A stretch of DNA of 64,000 nucleotides from an uncultured Erysipelotrichaceae bacterium (GCA_900314905.1 OMXA01000005.1:1-64000); one strand, 5' to 3'. Shown: positions 15,568 through 26,699, counted from the first letter of the stretch. The notes: generated by a model not told the origin, from the sequence alone. Numbers and translations are program-made.

Positions 15568-17298
15568 ATGGCAGAGCGAGGACGAAAGAAGGTTAATCCG
15601 GATTACAACCCTGTTAAGGCAAGAAATGAAATGGCAGAAGCTGCAGCACAGATTTATCTGCACCCGGAAACTGATATGGAAACAGATCGAAATGGGAAGG
15701 CTTCCATGAAAGCCATGAAGGAATACTTCGGGCTTACAATGACGAAAATCCGCAAGCTGCTGGTGACTGCCGGTGTTTACTCCTTTGAAAAAGACGGGAA
15801 AGACATGGTTCAGGAAGTACAGAAACTGAAGGCAGAAGGACTATCTGCAGAAGAAATCAGCAAGAAGCTTTCCTGCAGCATCGGTACCATCAATTCCTTT
15901 CTTCCGTATGAATCCGGTATTTACCATGCAGACTTCACAGCAGATGGATACGACTTTGCCAATGTTTCAGCAGAAGCACGGAGAAAGCGGAATCAGCGGA
16001 AGCGGGAAAAGATGAATCATACTGCTCTGATCAAGGAAAAGGAGAAAGAGGTAAACCAGATGATTGATCGCAGAAACTACATGGATCGCTGCAATGATGC
16101 GAGAAGGGAAGAAATCAGAAAACACCAGGCGCAATCTGATCAGTGGCTAAGGGAACATGGTTTTTCCAGAAAGATGAGCTTCATGGAAATTGAAGCAAAA
16201 TTAGAGAAAGAGATGAAAGCCGGAACGGTCAGCATTGATACTTTTCCCTGGTTTGCAGACTCTTACCGAGAAGAACTGAAGAAGAATGGGGAGTTACCGC
16301 TCGGCTCCATGAGTATGACCATTTTTGAAGCAGCCAATGGATATTACTATGATGAACCCGAAGAAAGATCTGATCAGAATATCAGCACCTTAGGAACAAA
16401 GTTCAGCTCTTCCCGCTATCTGCATGGCAAGCCGATCGGCGATTATCTGTTTCTTCCTGAAAAAGGAACCATGTATGTGAAACAGGACGATCACACGATA
16501 ATGCCAGCAGACGAGAACATGTGCGGAGTCATGGATGAGTATCATATTCCTCATATGTTTCTCGTGACTTGCGCTGATTTCGGCAGTTTCAGACATTATG
16601 AGATGGAAGAAATCTATCGCTGCGGAAAAACCGGAAAAGTCTTCGCCCATCAGGCTGATACCCATTTCATCTTCTCTGTAATGGGACCTGCAGAAAATGA
16701 TCCGCAGCTGGTTCATGAAGTAATCGAGAAGACTGCGGTCGGCCTTCAGAACCTGACTCTGGAGCGCAGAAAAAACCGGAACTGGGGGAATGGTGTTTAT
16801 TCAGATGAGAACTATGGGTATTTTTCGAAAGCGGTCGGCAGATTTGAAGTTGAAGAAAAAAGAAATGGCACCCGCATGCTTGTAGACGGGAAAGAATACT
16901 CAGGCGACGACTTTGTCAAACTCTTCAGCAGCTTTGAGGGTTTTACGATCAATTATCAGATTGCTGACCGCACATTCCCGATCGTGGAAAGCGATATGAC
17001 ATTGCTGCCGGTGAGGATTGATGAAGACACCCTGGGGGAAGAGCTCTATGATCTGCTGTTTGCATTGACTAAGAATCATGAGGGGAAGTTCCTGCCGTAT
17101 CAGGATGTTTCTGCATTTGATGTGCTGTTCGAAAGGATTCTGAGGAAACTGAGCTATTACTACCACAGCAACCCACGTGATATGGGAAAAGATGCAGGAA
17201 ACCGTCTGATTCAGATTCTGAAAGAAGTCGGAACCGATGATGAGATGTTCCCTGAGTATGAAATCAAGAAAGTGAAACAGGTAATTGAGTCCGTTTAG
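15568..17298 (+). CDS. Large HTH-containing protein of unknown function
   Basis: 576 aa. ATG 15568 (MAERGRKKVNPDY) is preferred to an in-frame upstream codon because CTGGAGGTCAG lies at the right distance. Residues about 45-115 carry the same tandem HTH segments as the 160-aa protein at 634 (SMKAMKEYFGLTMTKIRKLL.. and GLSAEEISKKLSCSIGTINSFLPYE). A highly charged, probably helical region follows (about 130-205). The remaining roughly 370 residues are soluble and of no family I recognise (for example CADFGSFRHYEMEEIYRCGK and NHEGKFLPYQDVSAFDVLFE). No membrane segments or signal peptide. Has its own promoter between two terminators/operators, so it is not part of the glycan operon. Possibly a regulator with a sensory C-terminal module. 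Confidence 0.6.
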   Translation: MAERGRKKVNPDYNPVKARNEMAEAAAQIYLHPETDMETDRNGKASMKAMKEYFGLTMTKIRKLLVTAGVYSFEKDGKDMVQEVQKLKAEGLSAEEISKKLSCSIGTINSFLPYESGIYHADFTADGYDFANVSAEARRKRNQRKREKMNHTALIKEKEKEVNQMIDRRNYMDRCNDARREEIRKHQAQSDQWLREHGFSRKMSFMEIEAKLEKEMKAGTVSIDTFPWFADSYREELKKNGELPLGSMSMTIFEAANGYYYDEPEERSDQNISTLGTKFSSSRYLHGKPIGDYLFLPEKGTMYVKQDDHTIMPADENMCGVMDEYHIPHMFLVTCADFGSFRHYEMEEIYRCGKTGKVFAHQADTHFIFSVMGPAENDPQLVHEVIEKTAVGLQNLTLERRKNRNWGNGVYSDENYGYFSKAVGRFEVEEKRNGTRMLVDGKEYSGDDFVKLFSSFEGFTINYQIADRTFPIVESDMTLLPVRIDEDTLGEELYDLLFALTKNHEGKFLPYQDVSAFDVLFERILRKLSYYYHSNPRDMGKDAGNRLIQILKEVGTDDEMFPEYEIKKVKQVIESV

Positions 17299-17402
17299 GA
17301 GCTCTTATTCCTGGAGAGAGAAATATCTGATCGTATGTGTACTAAGGCTTGGAAGGTGAGAAAAACCAGAAGGCATTTTGAGAAGAAAATGATAAGAAAT
17401 AT

Positions 17403-17481
17403 TTAGCACTCCTCTTGACATGGTGCTAATTCCGGCTATGATAATCATTGTTGGTTAGCAAACATGAAATCGGAGTGCTAA
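17403..17481 (+). promoter_or_regulatory. Two CIRCE (HrcA) operators around the groESL promoter
   Basis: First inverted repeat: TTAGCACTC (17403-17411), nine-base spacer, TGGTGCTAA (17421-17429). Second: TTAGCAAAC (17455-17463), nine-base spacer, GAGTGCTAA (17473-17481). Each has one perfect CIRCE half-site and one imperfect one. The -35 TTGACA (17415-17420) is the spacer of the first copy and TATGAT (17437-17442) serves as -10. HrcA binding would block the promoter and the leader, giving heat-shock control. Confidence 0.88.
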
Positions 17482-17502
17482 CATCTGGAGGTAAATAAGA
17501 AT

Positions 17503-17790
17503 ATGTTGAAGCCGTTGCATGATTATGTAGTACTGGAAAAGGTGAAGGAAGAAGTCAAGACTGCTTCCGGTATCATTCTGACTACGAAAGAAGCGAAGGA
17601 TGAACCGAGTCTTGGTGAAGTGGTTGCAGTAGGACCTGGCAAGACGGAAGATGGAAAGCTGATCCCGATTGATCTGAAGAAGGGCCAGAGAGTCATCTAC
17701 AAGAAGTATTCCGGAACAGATGTTACCTATGACAAGAAAGATTATCTACTGATCTCTGCAGAAGACATTCTTGCAGTAGTAGAGAAATAA
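17503..17790 (+). CDS. groES: Co-chaperonin GroES
   Basis: 95 aa, full length. Begins MLKPLHDYVVLEKVKEEVKT; the mobile-loop region is ASGIILTTKEAKDEPSLGEVVAVGPG, followed by VIYKKYSGTDVTYDKKDYLLI. The RBS CTGGAGG precedes the start. Forms the heptameric lid of the GroEL folding chamber. Directly followed by groEL (29-bp gap), controlled by the CIRCE pair upstream. Its position between polysaccharide genes is not functionally explained. Confidence 0.97.
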   Translation: MLKPLHDYVVLEKVKEEVKTASGIILTTKEAKDEPSLGEVVAVGPGKTEDGKLIPIDLKKGQRVIYKKYSGTDVTYDKKDYLLISAEDILAVVEK

Positions 17791-17813
17791 TCAGAAAAGA
17801 AAGAGAGAGATAG

Positions 17814-19433
<1,620 letters not shown>

Positions 19434-19467
19434 TCTTTCTGAAGAGAACAGATCATAAGTAGAATTG

Positions 19468-19505
19468 ACCGCTTTACACGATATAATGTGTAAGGCGGTT
19501 TTTTA
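19468..19505 (+). terminator. Strong terminator after groEL
   Basis: ACCGCTTTACAC (19468-19479) pairs with GTGTAAGGCGGT (19488-19499) around an eight-base loop and is followed by TTTTTT. The next gene starts only 13 bases later. Confidence 0.92.
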
Positions 19506-19517
19506 TTGGAGAGAAAG

Positions 19518-20804
19518 ATGAAAACATTGATTGATTTTCTGTCAGATCGCAGAAACCTCTGCAAGTTCTATCTATATGCAATGATGGTGATTATTGCGGT
19601 GGTGCCATTTTTCTTTGGGAGAGGAACGGATCTTTCTTTTCTCTATACGCTGAATCGTGCGGTCTGCAGTATCTGGACCCTGTTCCTTCTTCTCTCTGAT
19701 CTGATTCACCATAGAGTTCCGAAAGGTCTTCTCAGCTGGTCTTCTGCGTGGCTTTGTGCTGCTGCCTGCCTGTCTCTGATTTTCGGGACATCCTCTCCGA
19801 GTTCTGGACAGATCGCAGGGATCTTCTTTCTGATCATGACTTCTTATCTTGCTGTGACCGTAGGCTTCTATCATTCTGACACGTTCAGTGATGACTTTGA
19901 CCCTCTGTTCAGAATCCTTGCAATTGAATTATTCGGTCTGGCAGCGGTATCTCTGATCATGTTCCTGTTTTATAAAAATGGGTATGAATCGGTGTTCGGC
20001 ATTCCATATGATGCAGTTACGAGCCCCCGGGTTGTTCGGGTCCGATATTCCGGAATTCTCGGATTTGCTACTGCAGGAGGCTATCATCTGATTGCAGGTC
20101 TGATTCTGTGCTTTTATCTTTCTGCTAAGAAGAAGCTTCCAGTCTGGTTCCGCAACCTCGATATTCTTGTCTCAATGGTCATGATTATGCTTGAGGATGC
20201 CCGAAATGCCTACCTGGAAGCCGCAATCATAGTGCTGTTGCTCTTATACCGATGGATGAGAACAAAAATGCAGGCAAAGCAGGTGAAATGGATTCTTGCA
20301 GGAGCTGCTGCGGCAGTAGTTATTTTCTATGTGCTGAGAGATGCTTCCATGAATGATCCTTCCAATGGCACTGCCTTGGAATATCTGAATCGTTTTACGA
20401 GCGGCCGGCTTGCTCTGTGGGCGGGAGCCGTGAAGGGCTTTCTCAGTAATCCGGTCTTCGGGCAGGGGTGGCTGAATGGATCTGCGATCACCGCAGTGGA
20501 TCCGACTCTTTCAAATGCACATAATGTCTTTATGAATGTCCTGCTCTGGACAGGACTTGCCGGAATGATTCCATTCTGCATCTTCCTGATCGGCGGCTTG
20601 ATCCGCATCCTTCGCAATCGGCGGAACCTTCGAAGTCCTGCTGATCAGTGGCTCATGGTTCTGGTGATCTGCATCCTGTGGGGCTCTATGCTTTCTTCGG
20701 TATCCATCATCGGGGATGACAGCCATCTTGTTTCCATTCTGTTCTATCTTTCTTTCGGGTATCTGTATTATCTGACTCCTCGGAAAGAGAAGGCCCTGAA
20801 GTGA
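19518..20804 (+). CDS. O-antigen ligase/polymerase-like membrane protein (second copy)
   Basis: 428 aa; ATG 19518 taken because GGAGAG lies six bases upstream. About ten hydrophobic segments. The long loop ends with NPVFGQGWLNGSAI and the hallmark AHNVFMNVLLWTGLAGM, as in the Wzy/WaaL superfamily and the paralog at 4702. Would polymerise or ligate lipid-linked glycan on the outer membrane face. First gene after the groESL terminator; the next (broken) gene overlaps its stop. No clear separate promoter is visible in the 13-base gap, so one may lie inside the groEL terminator region or transcription reads through. Confidence 0.75.
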   Translation: MKTLIDFLSDRRNLCKFYLYAMMVIIAVVPFFFGRGTDLSFLYTLNRAVCSIWTLFLLLSDLIHHRVPKGLLSWSSAWLCAAACLSLIFGTSSPSSGQIAGIFFLIMTSYLAVTVGFYHSDTFSDDFDPLFRILAIELFGLAAVSLIMFLFYKNGYESVFGIPYDAVTSPRVVRVRYSGILGFATAGGYHLIAGLILCFYLSAKKKLPVWFRNLDILVSMVMIMLEDARNAYLEAAIIVLLLLYRWMRTKMQAKQVKWILAGAAAAVVIFYVLRDASMNDPSNGTALEYLNRFTSGRLALWAGAVKGFLSNPVFGQGWLNGSAITAVDPTLSNAHNVFMNVLLWTGLAGMIPFCIFLIGGLIRILRNRRNLRSPADQWLMVLVICILWGSMLSSVSIIGDDSHLVSILFYLSFGYLYYLTPRKEKALK

Positions 20805-21135
20805 AAAACGATCAGAAAGGACAGACAATCCGGGCAGATCACGGGCTGATTGCTATCCTGACGGTTCTATCAGCTGTCAGTGTCATGGTGAAAGTGCGGC
20901 TGGGATTTGACATCGATGAGCAGTATGCCTTATCCATGATGTACCGCTTCTCAGAAGGCCAGAAATATCTGACGGACCTCTTTGATCCGCATCAGTTCTC
21001 TGCATTTCTGATGACGCCGCTGTTTCTCTTATGCAGAAATCTTCGGATCTGCTGGAGGTTGTTTCCGAAGACTTCACAGTTTCTCTAGCTGAATCCGGAG
21101 AAACCTATACCCATTACCTTGCAGTGAGAAAGTGA
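20801..21135 (+). pseudogene. GT-C-type membrane glycosyltransferase reduced to its two ends
   Basis: GTG start overlaps the previous stop. The first 70 codons match the start of the family found at 34397, 50195 and 51847: FDIDEQYALSMMYRFSEGQK..DPHQFSAFLMTPLF. After about 21035 the frame changes and gives only a typical C-terminal end (SSDLLEVVSEDF, SGETYTHYLAVRK) before TGA 21133-21135. Several hundred codons are missing, so an internal deletion with frame change has removed the membrane body. Confidence 0.75.
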
Positions 21136-21138
21136 TTC

Positions 21139-22164
21139 ATGATGAATATGGAACGAAAGAAAATCAGACTTCAGTTTGCCGACTTCAATCCGGCATTTGA
21201 CAGGGAAAATAATGACTTTATCCGGTTTCTGAGAGAACGGTATGAGGTGGAACTCACCGATCACCCGGATTATGTCATTTATTCTGTCTTTGGTTATCAG
21301 CATCTGGATTATGACTGCATCCGGATTTTCTATACGGGAGAATGCGTCGTCCCTGACTTCAATGAATGCGATTATGCACTTGGCTTTGATCGGATTTCGT
21401 TCGGGGATCGGTATCGGCGGATCCCGTTTTATCTGCTGCATGAATACCGCCAGGGATATCTGGATCTCTTGAAAGAGAGAAAACTGGTGACCAGAGAAGA
21501 ATGGCGCAGTCGGAAGTTCTGCAACTTCGTGGTTTCCAACTGCTTTGCAGAAGATGTCCGGGCGCAGTTCTATCAGAAGCTCAGTACGTATAAGCAGGTA
21601 GACAGCGGCGGAAGGTATCTGAACAATGTCGGCGGCCCGGTTGAGAACAAGGAGTCCTTTCAGAAGGATTATCGGTTCTCCATTGCCTTTGAAAATACTT
21701 CATACAAGGGCTATCTGACCGAGAAGATCGTAGACGCATTCCGGGCGTATACAATTCCGATCTATTATGGAGATCCGGATGTTTCCCTGGATTTCAATGC
21801 AAAGGCATTTATCAATTGCCATGACTTTTCTGATTTCGATGATGTCATTGCCTATGTGAAACAAGTAGATGCAGATGAGGATCTGGCTCTGGAAATCCTG
21901 AACCAGAATCCGATTCAGGATCAGAAGAATCCCTATGAGCTGAAAGACTTCCTGTATGAAATCTTTGATCGTGATCTCAAGGAAGCAGGCAGAAGACCTC
22001 ATTCCATCAATGTGCGTCAGTATGAAGCTATGCTGAAGCGCCATCGTTTTTTTGAACATGAGATCTACCGCCCTTACCGAAAGATTGCCAATACCATGAA
22101 GCGTCTGGAAACCGGTACGATTCTGCGCATGCCGGGATCCACCGATGAGCAGAATAACCGATAG
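21139..22164 (+). CDS. GT10-family alpha-1,3/4-fucosyltransferase
   Basis: 341 aa. The C-terminal catalytic part has the GT10 signature FSIAFENTSYKGYLTEKIVDAF followed by YTIPIYYGDPDVS and FINCHDFSDFDD. The N-terminal half shows DHPDYVIYSVFG and FYTGECVVPDFNECDYALGFD, as in bacterial FucT enzymes. Transfers fucose from GDP-fucose to GlcNAc- or glucose-containing acceptors in the cytosol. No GDP-fucose synthesis genes lie in the window. Two further ATG codons lie within the first four codons, so the exact start is uncertain by a few residues. Confidence 0.9.
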   Translation: MMNMERKKIRLQFADFNPAFDRENNDFIRFLRERYEVELTDHPDYVIYSVFGYQHLDYDCIRIFYTGECVVPDFNECDYALGFDRISFGDRYRRIPFYLLHEYRQGYLDLLKERKLVTREEWRSRKFCNFVVSNCFAEDVRAQFYQKLSTYKQVDSGGRYLNNVGGPVENKESFQKDYRFSIAFENTSYKGYLTEKIVDAFRAYTIPIYYGDPDVSLDFNAKAFINCHDFSDFDDVIAYVKQVDADEDLALEILNQNPIQDQKNPYELKDFLYEIFDRDLKEAGRRPHSINVRQYEAMLKRHRFFEHEIYRPYRKIANTMKRLETGTILRMPGSTDEQNNR

Positions 22165-22172
22165 GAGTATGC

Positions 22173-22940
22173 ATGTCAGAAAAAGTTTCCCTCCTGATGA
22201 CTACCTTTAACTGCAAGGAGCACTTTGAACAATCGATTCAGAGTGCCCTTTCGCAGGACTACGACAATCTGGAGGTCGTGATCGCCGATGGCGGTTCTTC
22301 AGACGGAACCGTCGATCGGATTCGCTATTATGCCGAATCAGTGAAACAGCACCCGGGCGGAAAGACCATCGTTTGGAAATCAGAGCCGGACCATGGTATC
22401 TATGATGGCATGAACAAAGCAATCCGGATGTCTTCCGGAGAAGTGCTGGCAGTATTCAATGATCTTTTTACCTCCAGCCATGCCGTAAGCACGATGATTT
22501 CTGCTCTGAATTCCGGAGAATACCAGGGAGTTCATGCGGATCTGGTTTATATGAATCAGGGAAAGTGCTGTCGCTACTGGAAGATGGGGCAGGGGAATCT
22601 GCATTTCGGGTGGATGCCCGCCCACCCGACCCTCTATCTGAAACGGGAAGTCTATGAGAAATACGGTCTTTATGATCTGAAGTATCACAGTTCTTCTGAT
22701 TATGATTTCATGCTGAGGATTCTGAAGGATGGAACCGTGAAGCTTGCCTATGTTCCGGAAGTCATGATTGAGATGTTCTATGGAGGCACCAGCAATGGGT
22801 CCGGTTACTGGAATAATGTCCGGGAAGCTTACCAGGCACTGCTGAATAATCGCATCTCCTTTCCGCTGACAGCGATTGTGTGCCGTTCTTTCCGCACTCT
22901 GATACAATATTTGGATGCAAAGGATTACAAAGGTAGCTGA
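22173..22940 (+). CDS. GT2-family glycosyltransferase
   Basis: 255 aa, RBS ATAGGAG. GT-A fold with VSLLMTTFNCKEHFEQSIQS at the N-terminus, VIADGGSSDGTVDRI (nucleotide binding), SEPDHGIYDGMNKAI, and HPTLYLKREVYEKYG. This resembles WcaA-type enzymes that act on lipid-linked repeat units. Sugar specificity cannot be read. Only eight bases separate it from the fucosyltransferase gene upstream. Confidence 0.88.
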   Translation: MSEKVSLLMTTFNCKEHFEQSIQSALSQDYDNLEVVIADGGSSDGTVDRIRYYAESVKQHPGGKTIVWKSEPDHGIYDGMNKAIRMSSGEVLAVFNDLFTSSHAVSTMISALNSGEYQGVHADLVYMNQGKCCRYWKMGQGNLHFGWMPAHPTLYLKREVYEKYGLYDLKYHSSSDYDFMLRILKDGTVKLAYVPEVMIEMFYGGTSNGSGYWNNVREAYQALLNNRISFPLTAIVCRSFRTLIQYLDAKDYKGS

Positions 22941-22943
22941 CAT

Positions 22944-24116
22944 ATGTATATCTATCTGATTTACGGAGCACTTGCGGCGTGGCTTCTGATCGAGCTGTTC
23001 CGGGAGAAATCGAATACCAGGGCAGATAGGATTCTGTTTCTGGCGTTAGGGATTCTGTTTGCGGTACGCTTCAACATGGGCCCTGATCAGGATACATATT
23101 ATTATCTGTTCCACTGGATTGAGACTCCGGTAAAGGGCGTATTTGAGTATGGATTCCAGCGGAATCTTCTTTTCAGCATTCTGGTCTACTGGAGCAAGGT
23201 CTTCTTGAAGGAATACAGGTGGTTCATTCTCATTGTGAACCTGATCTGCATGGGACTGATGTCCTATGTCGTATGGAAGAAGAGCAGAAATCTTCTTCTC
23301 AGCATGCTGCTGTTCCTAGGAGCAGGGTATATGGCGGTCTATTATTCCAGCGCAATCCGGCAGATGATCGCAATGTGCCTGTATCTGTTTGGCTTCTACG
23401 AATTTCTTCCGAAGAAGCAGTATCTGAGATACGAGATCTTCGCAATTGCGGCGGTGCTGTTTCATGAAGCAGCACTTCCAGCTCTGGTGATTCCGCTGCT
23501 GTACCGTCTTGTGCCGGTCTTTCAGAAGAAGCCAGGAAAACTGATCGGCATCAGCCTATGCATTGCCATCGGACTGACTGTGATCTTCACGGCAGTGCTT
23601 CCTCCTCTGGTCCAGTCGATTGCAGGTGCCCCCTGGACACCGTTCATGCATATTCTGAAATACCTGCTGGCTCCTTCGTCTAGCTTCATGGGCATCGCGA
23701 TGGAGTCGGTATTCGGAGTGGGGATATTGGTCCTGTATCATGAGATGGATTCTCATGACGAGGAGTTCCTGCAGTTTGAAGTGCTTGTTTTCCTGTTTTC
23801 GATATTTCTGTATTTCTGCTTTTCCAGCTTCAGTCTGATGTCGCGGGTTTCTGATTTCCTGCAGTTCATCATTGTGATTCTGCTTCCGGAAATGCTGTCC
23901 AGGATTTCTTCAAGAAAGAGAAGAGCCGCGGTCTTGATGAGCTTGATTGTGCTGAATGGCTTTCTTCTCTACAAAGACCTTTCTGATATACTCCCGAAGA
24001 TCTCAGAAGGGATGACTCTGAACGATTACCAGTATTTCACGGTATTTGAGAAAGAGAAGACCGATCGCTTCCTCGAGATCTCCGGATGCGATCTGAGCCA
24101 GGAAGCGAGGGACTGA
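22944..24116 (+). CDS. EpsG/Wzy-family polysaccharide polymerase
   Basis: 390 aa, about eleven membrane segments. EpsG-type N-terminus MYIYLIYGALAAW, with FAVRFNMGPDQDTYYYLFHW in the first loop and YYSSAIRQMIAMCLYLFGFYE with FHEAALPALVIPLL in the middle. Such proteins polymerise undecaprenyl-linked repeat units outside the membrane. It begins three bases after the GT2 stop. Together with the genes at 4702 and 19518 it gives three polymerase/ligase candidates in one window. Confidence 0.82.
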   Translation: MYIYLIYGALAAWLLIELFREKSNTRADRILFLALGILFAVRFNMGPDQDTYYYLFHWIETPVKGVFEYGFQRNLLFSILVYWSKVFLKEYRWFILIVNLICMGLMSYVVWKKSRNLLLSMLLFLGAGYMAVYYSSAIRQMIAMCLYLFGFYEFLPKKQYLRYEIFAIAAVLFHEAALPALVIPLLYRLVPVFQKKPGKLIGISLCIAIGLTVIFTAVLPPLVQSIAGAPWTPFMHILKYLLAPSSSFMGIAMESVFGVGILVLYHEMDSHDEEFLQFEVLVFLFSIFLYFCFSSFSLMSRVSDFLQFIIVILLPEMLSRISSRKRRAAVLMSLIVLNGFLLYKDLSDILPKISEGMTLNDYQYFTVFEKEKTDRFLEISGCDLSQEARD

Positions 24117-24118
24117 GC

Positions 24119-25234
24119 ATGAGAATTCATATCATCTACAACCGCTATCTGGACGAAAGAGATCATGACCGCATCATCATCGGAGGTCTTCAGAACTATG
24201 TTGAGAATCTCTGCGCGCTTTCCATCCGGCTTGGCTATGAGACCTTCGTCTATCAGAGATCGGTCAGAGACTTCGAGAAAACCCTGGAAAATGGGCTCCA
24301 TGTCATCGGGGTCAGAGAAGTCCGCAAGGCCTGGACAAAGGATCTCGTGAAGAAAGCCGAAGAAAACGGAGATCTTCAGAAAGATCTGCTGATCTTTGCG
24401 ACCAGCACCCAGACCGAACCGCATCATTTTTCTCATTCGCTGATGATTCAGCATGGAATCTACTGGGATATTCCGACCATCATGGACCGGAAGGTGAGAC
24501 CGCCGTTTGATTCGTTCCTGCGCCATATCCAGGCAGACGGGGAAGTGAAGCGCCATCAGCTGGTTTCCTTCACCGTATGCGTGGACGATAACTATATCAA
24601 CTGGCTCAGGACCCAGACCACCAGAAGAGATCTTGCTTATCAGGTGATTCCGAACTTCTCAGATGTAAGCGCCGATCGGAATGACTATGACGGGCCTGCC
24701 AGGATCATCTTTGCCCGCCGGTTCGTGACGATCCGGGGAGTTGAATTGCTTTCGCAGTTCATGCCGGATATTCTGAAACAGCATCCGGAAGTCACATTCA
24801 CTCTTGCTGGAGACGGAAGATGCGAACAGAAGCTTCATGAGGTATTCGATCCGTTTCCTAATGTCTCCTTCCTCACTTATGCCCCTCATGACAGTCTGAA
24901 GGTTCATGAGACACAGGATATCGCACTCGTTCCGACGATCGGATCCGAAGGAACTTCCTTTTCTCTGCTGGAAGCGATGGGCGCAGGGTGTGCCGTCATC
25001 TGCTCCGATGTCGGCGGGATGAGCAATATCATCCTTGACCGCTATAACGGAAGAATGGTAAGACCTCTGGCAGATGACTTTCATGACGCTCTCGAAGAAC
25101 TGATTGAGCATCCGGAACTGAGAAAGACGTATGCAAAGTGCGGCCAGGAAACAGTAAGGACTGCATTTTCAAGGAAAAAATGGGAATCTCAGTGGACGGA
25201 TGTGCTGAAGAGGTTCGGAGATCCAGATGAATAA
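24119..25234 (+). CDS. GT4-family glycosyltransferase
   Basis: 371 aa; start at ATG 24119, two bases after the previous stop (an upstream in-frame ATG would overlap deeply). GT-B fold: N-terminal IIGGLQNYVENLCAL, C-terminal GT4 signature PTIGSEGTSFSLLEAMGAGCAVICSD with the E-x7-E pair, then GGMSNIILDRYNGRMVRP. A retaining transferase, likely acting on the lipid-linked unit at the cytosolic face. Overlaps the flippase gene by eight bases. Confidence 0.88.
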   Translation: MRIHIIYNRYLDERDHDRIIIGGLQNYVENLCALSIRLGYETFVYQRSVRDFEKTLENGLHVIGVREVRKAWTKDLVKKAEENGDLQKDLLIFATSTQTEPHHFSHSLMIQHGIYWDIPTIMDRKVRPPFDSFLRHIQADGEVKRHQLVSFTVCVDDNYINWLRTQTTRRDLAYQVIPNFSDVSADRNDYDGPARIIFARRFVTIRGVELLSQFMPDILKQHPEVTFTLAGDGRCEQKLHEVFDPFPNVSFLTYAPHDSLKVHETQDIALVPTIGSEGTSFSLLEAMGAGCAVICSDVGGMSNIILDRYNGRMVRPLADDFHDALEELIEHPELRKTYAKCGQETVRTAFSRKKWESQWTDVLKRFGDPDE

Positions 25235-26693
25235 GCGATCGAAGTCCGTAGAAGTGAATATGGTCCTGAATACGGTGAGGACGATTGTCTCCATCGTTTT
25301 TCCGCTGATCATCTTTCCTTATGTGACCCGTGCCCTGCAGATGGAAAACCTGGGCAAGATCACCTTTGCCCAGTCCTTCATCGGCTATATCGGGCTGATT
25401 GCCTCGCTCGGATTTACCAGCTATGCCACCAGAGAAGGCGGCAGGTTCCGCACTGATCCGAAGAAGATGCAGCAGTTTGCTGATGAGATCTTCACGATGA
25501 ACATGATCACGACAGCTGCGGCATATGCGGTTCTCTTCCTCTGCATTGCCGTCTTTCCGAACCTGAAGAATCGCCAGGTGCTGCTCGTCATCATGAGCGC
25601 ATCGATCATGTTTTCCACGATCGGCGTGGACTGGCTCAATGTGATCTATGAGGACTACCTTTACATCACGGTCCGTTCCATCCTCATTCAGATTCTCAGC
25701 TTTCTGTTGACGATCATCCTGGTCAGAAAGCCATCAGACTTTTACAGGTACGCTGCCATCCAGGTCATCACGAATGGAATCATCGCGGTCATGAATATGA
25801 TCCATGTCCGTCAGTACTGCCGCCTTCACCTGACCAGGCATATTCATTTCAGACAGCATCTCAAGCCGGTTCTAGTCCTGTTTTCCAATAATCTGGCGGT
25901 ATCAATCTATCTGAATATCGATAATGTCATGATCGGCTGGATGGTCGGAGACTATTTCGGAGGTGTTTATTCCATCGCCGTCAAGGTCTATACCGTTGTG
26001 AAGCAGCTGCTTGCGGCAATCTACAATGTCACGGTAACGCGTTTGAGCGATTACTTTGCCCATCAGCAGATGGACGACTTCAAGCTGCTCTTGAATCAAG
26101 TGATCAACGATATGATCGTCACTGCGCTGCCAGTCAGCCTCGGAATCTTTGTTCTGTCAGAACCGATCGTGGAAATCGTGGCAGGAAAGAGCCTCCCGGA
26201 ATCGGTGATTCCGCTTCGGATTCTGGCCGCGGCGACGCCGATTGCGGTATTCGGAGGAGCCATTGCCTATTGTGTCAATCTGCCGCTTCATCGGGAATCA
26301 GTGAACCTTTTTTCCACTGCAGCCGGGGCGATCGAGAACCTGGTCCTGAATCTGTTCTTCATTCCGGTCTGGAAGGCTTCCGGTGCGGCATTTACCACAC
26401 TGCTTGCGGAAGCCACCGTATTCTGCATTCTCTTGTATCACATCCGGGATTACTTCTGGCTCTTTGACCGGAAGGCCATTCTGTCCAATACCTGGAAGTG
26501 CCTGGCGTCATGCTCAGGCATTCTGGTTTTCTCCTTTCTCGGATCCCGGTATCTCTCTGCAAATGCAGCATTGCTGTGCGTTTTTGTCATTGTATTCTCG
26601 ATCCTCAGCTATCTGGCCATCAATCTGCTGCTGAAGAATATCAATGTGGAGCGCCCGGTAAGAAGAATCCTGCAGAAAATCCGCCGTTCCTAG
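25227..26693 (+). CDS. Oligosaccharide flippase (Wzx family)
   Basis: 488 aa, about 12-14 membrane helices. Polysaccharide-synthesis family N-terminus TVRTIVSIVFPLIIFPYVTRALQMENLGKITFAQSF, and central NNLAVSIYLNIDNVMIGWMVGDYFGGVYS. Moves undecaprenyl-diphosphate-linked repeat units across the membrane. Last gene of the block that starts at 19518; a 58-bp gap with a possible promoter follows. It is a different, distant copy from the minus-strand flippase at 38158. Confidence 0.9.
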   Translation: MNKRSKSVEVNMVLNTVRTIVSIVFPLIIFPYVTRALQMENLGKITFAQSFIGYIGLIASLGFTSYATREGGRFRTDPKKMQQFADEIFTMNMITTAAAYAVLFLCIAVFPNLKNRQVLLVIMSASIMFSTIGVDWLNVIYEDYLYITVRSILIQILSFLLTIILVRKPSDFYRYAAIQVITNGIIAVMNMIHVRQYCRLHLTRHIHFRQHLKPVLVLFSNNLAVSIYLNIDNVMIGWMVGDYFGGVYSIAVKVYTVVKQLLAAIYNVTVTRLSDYFAHQQMDDFKLLLNQVINDMIVTALPVSLGIFVLSEPIVEIVAGKSLPESVIPLRILAAATPIAVFGGAIAYCVNLPLHRESVNLFSTAAGAIENLVLNLFFIPVWKASGAAFTTLLAEATVFCILLYHIRDYFWLFDRKAILSNTWKCLASCSGILVFSFLGSRYLSANAALLCVFVIVFSILSYLAINLLLKNINVERPVRRILQKIRRS

Positions 26694-26699
26694 GCAAAG

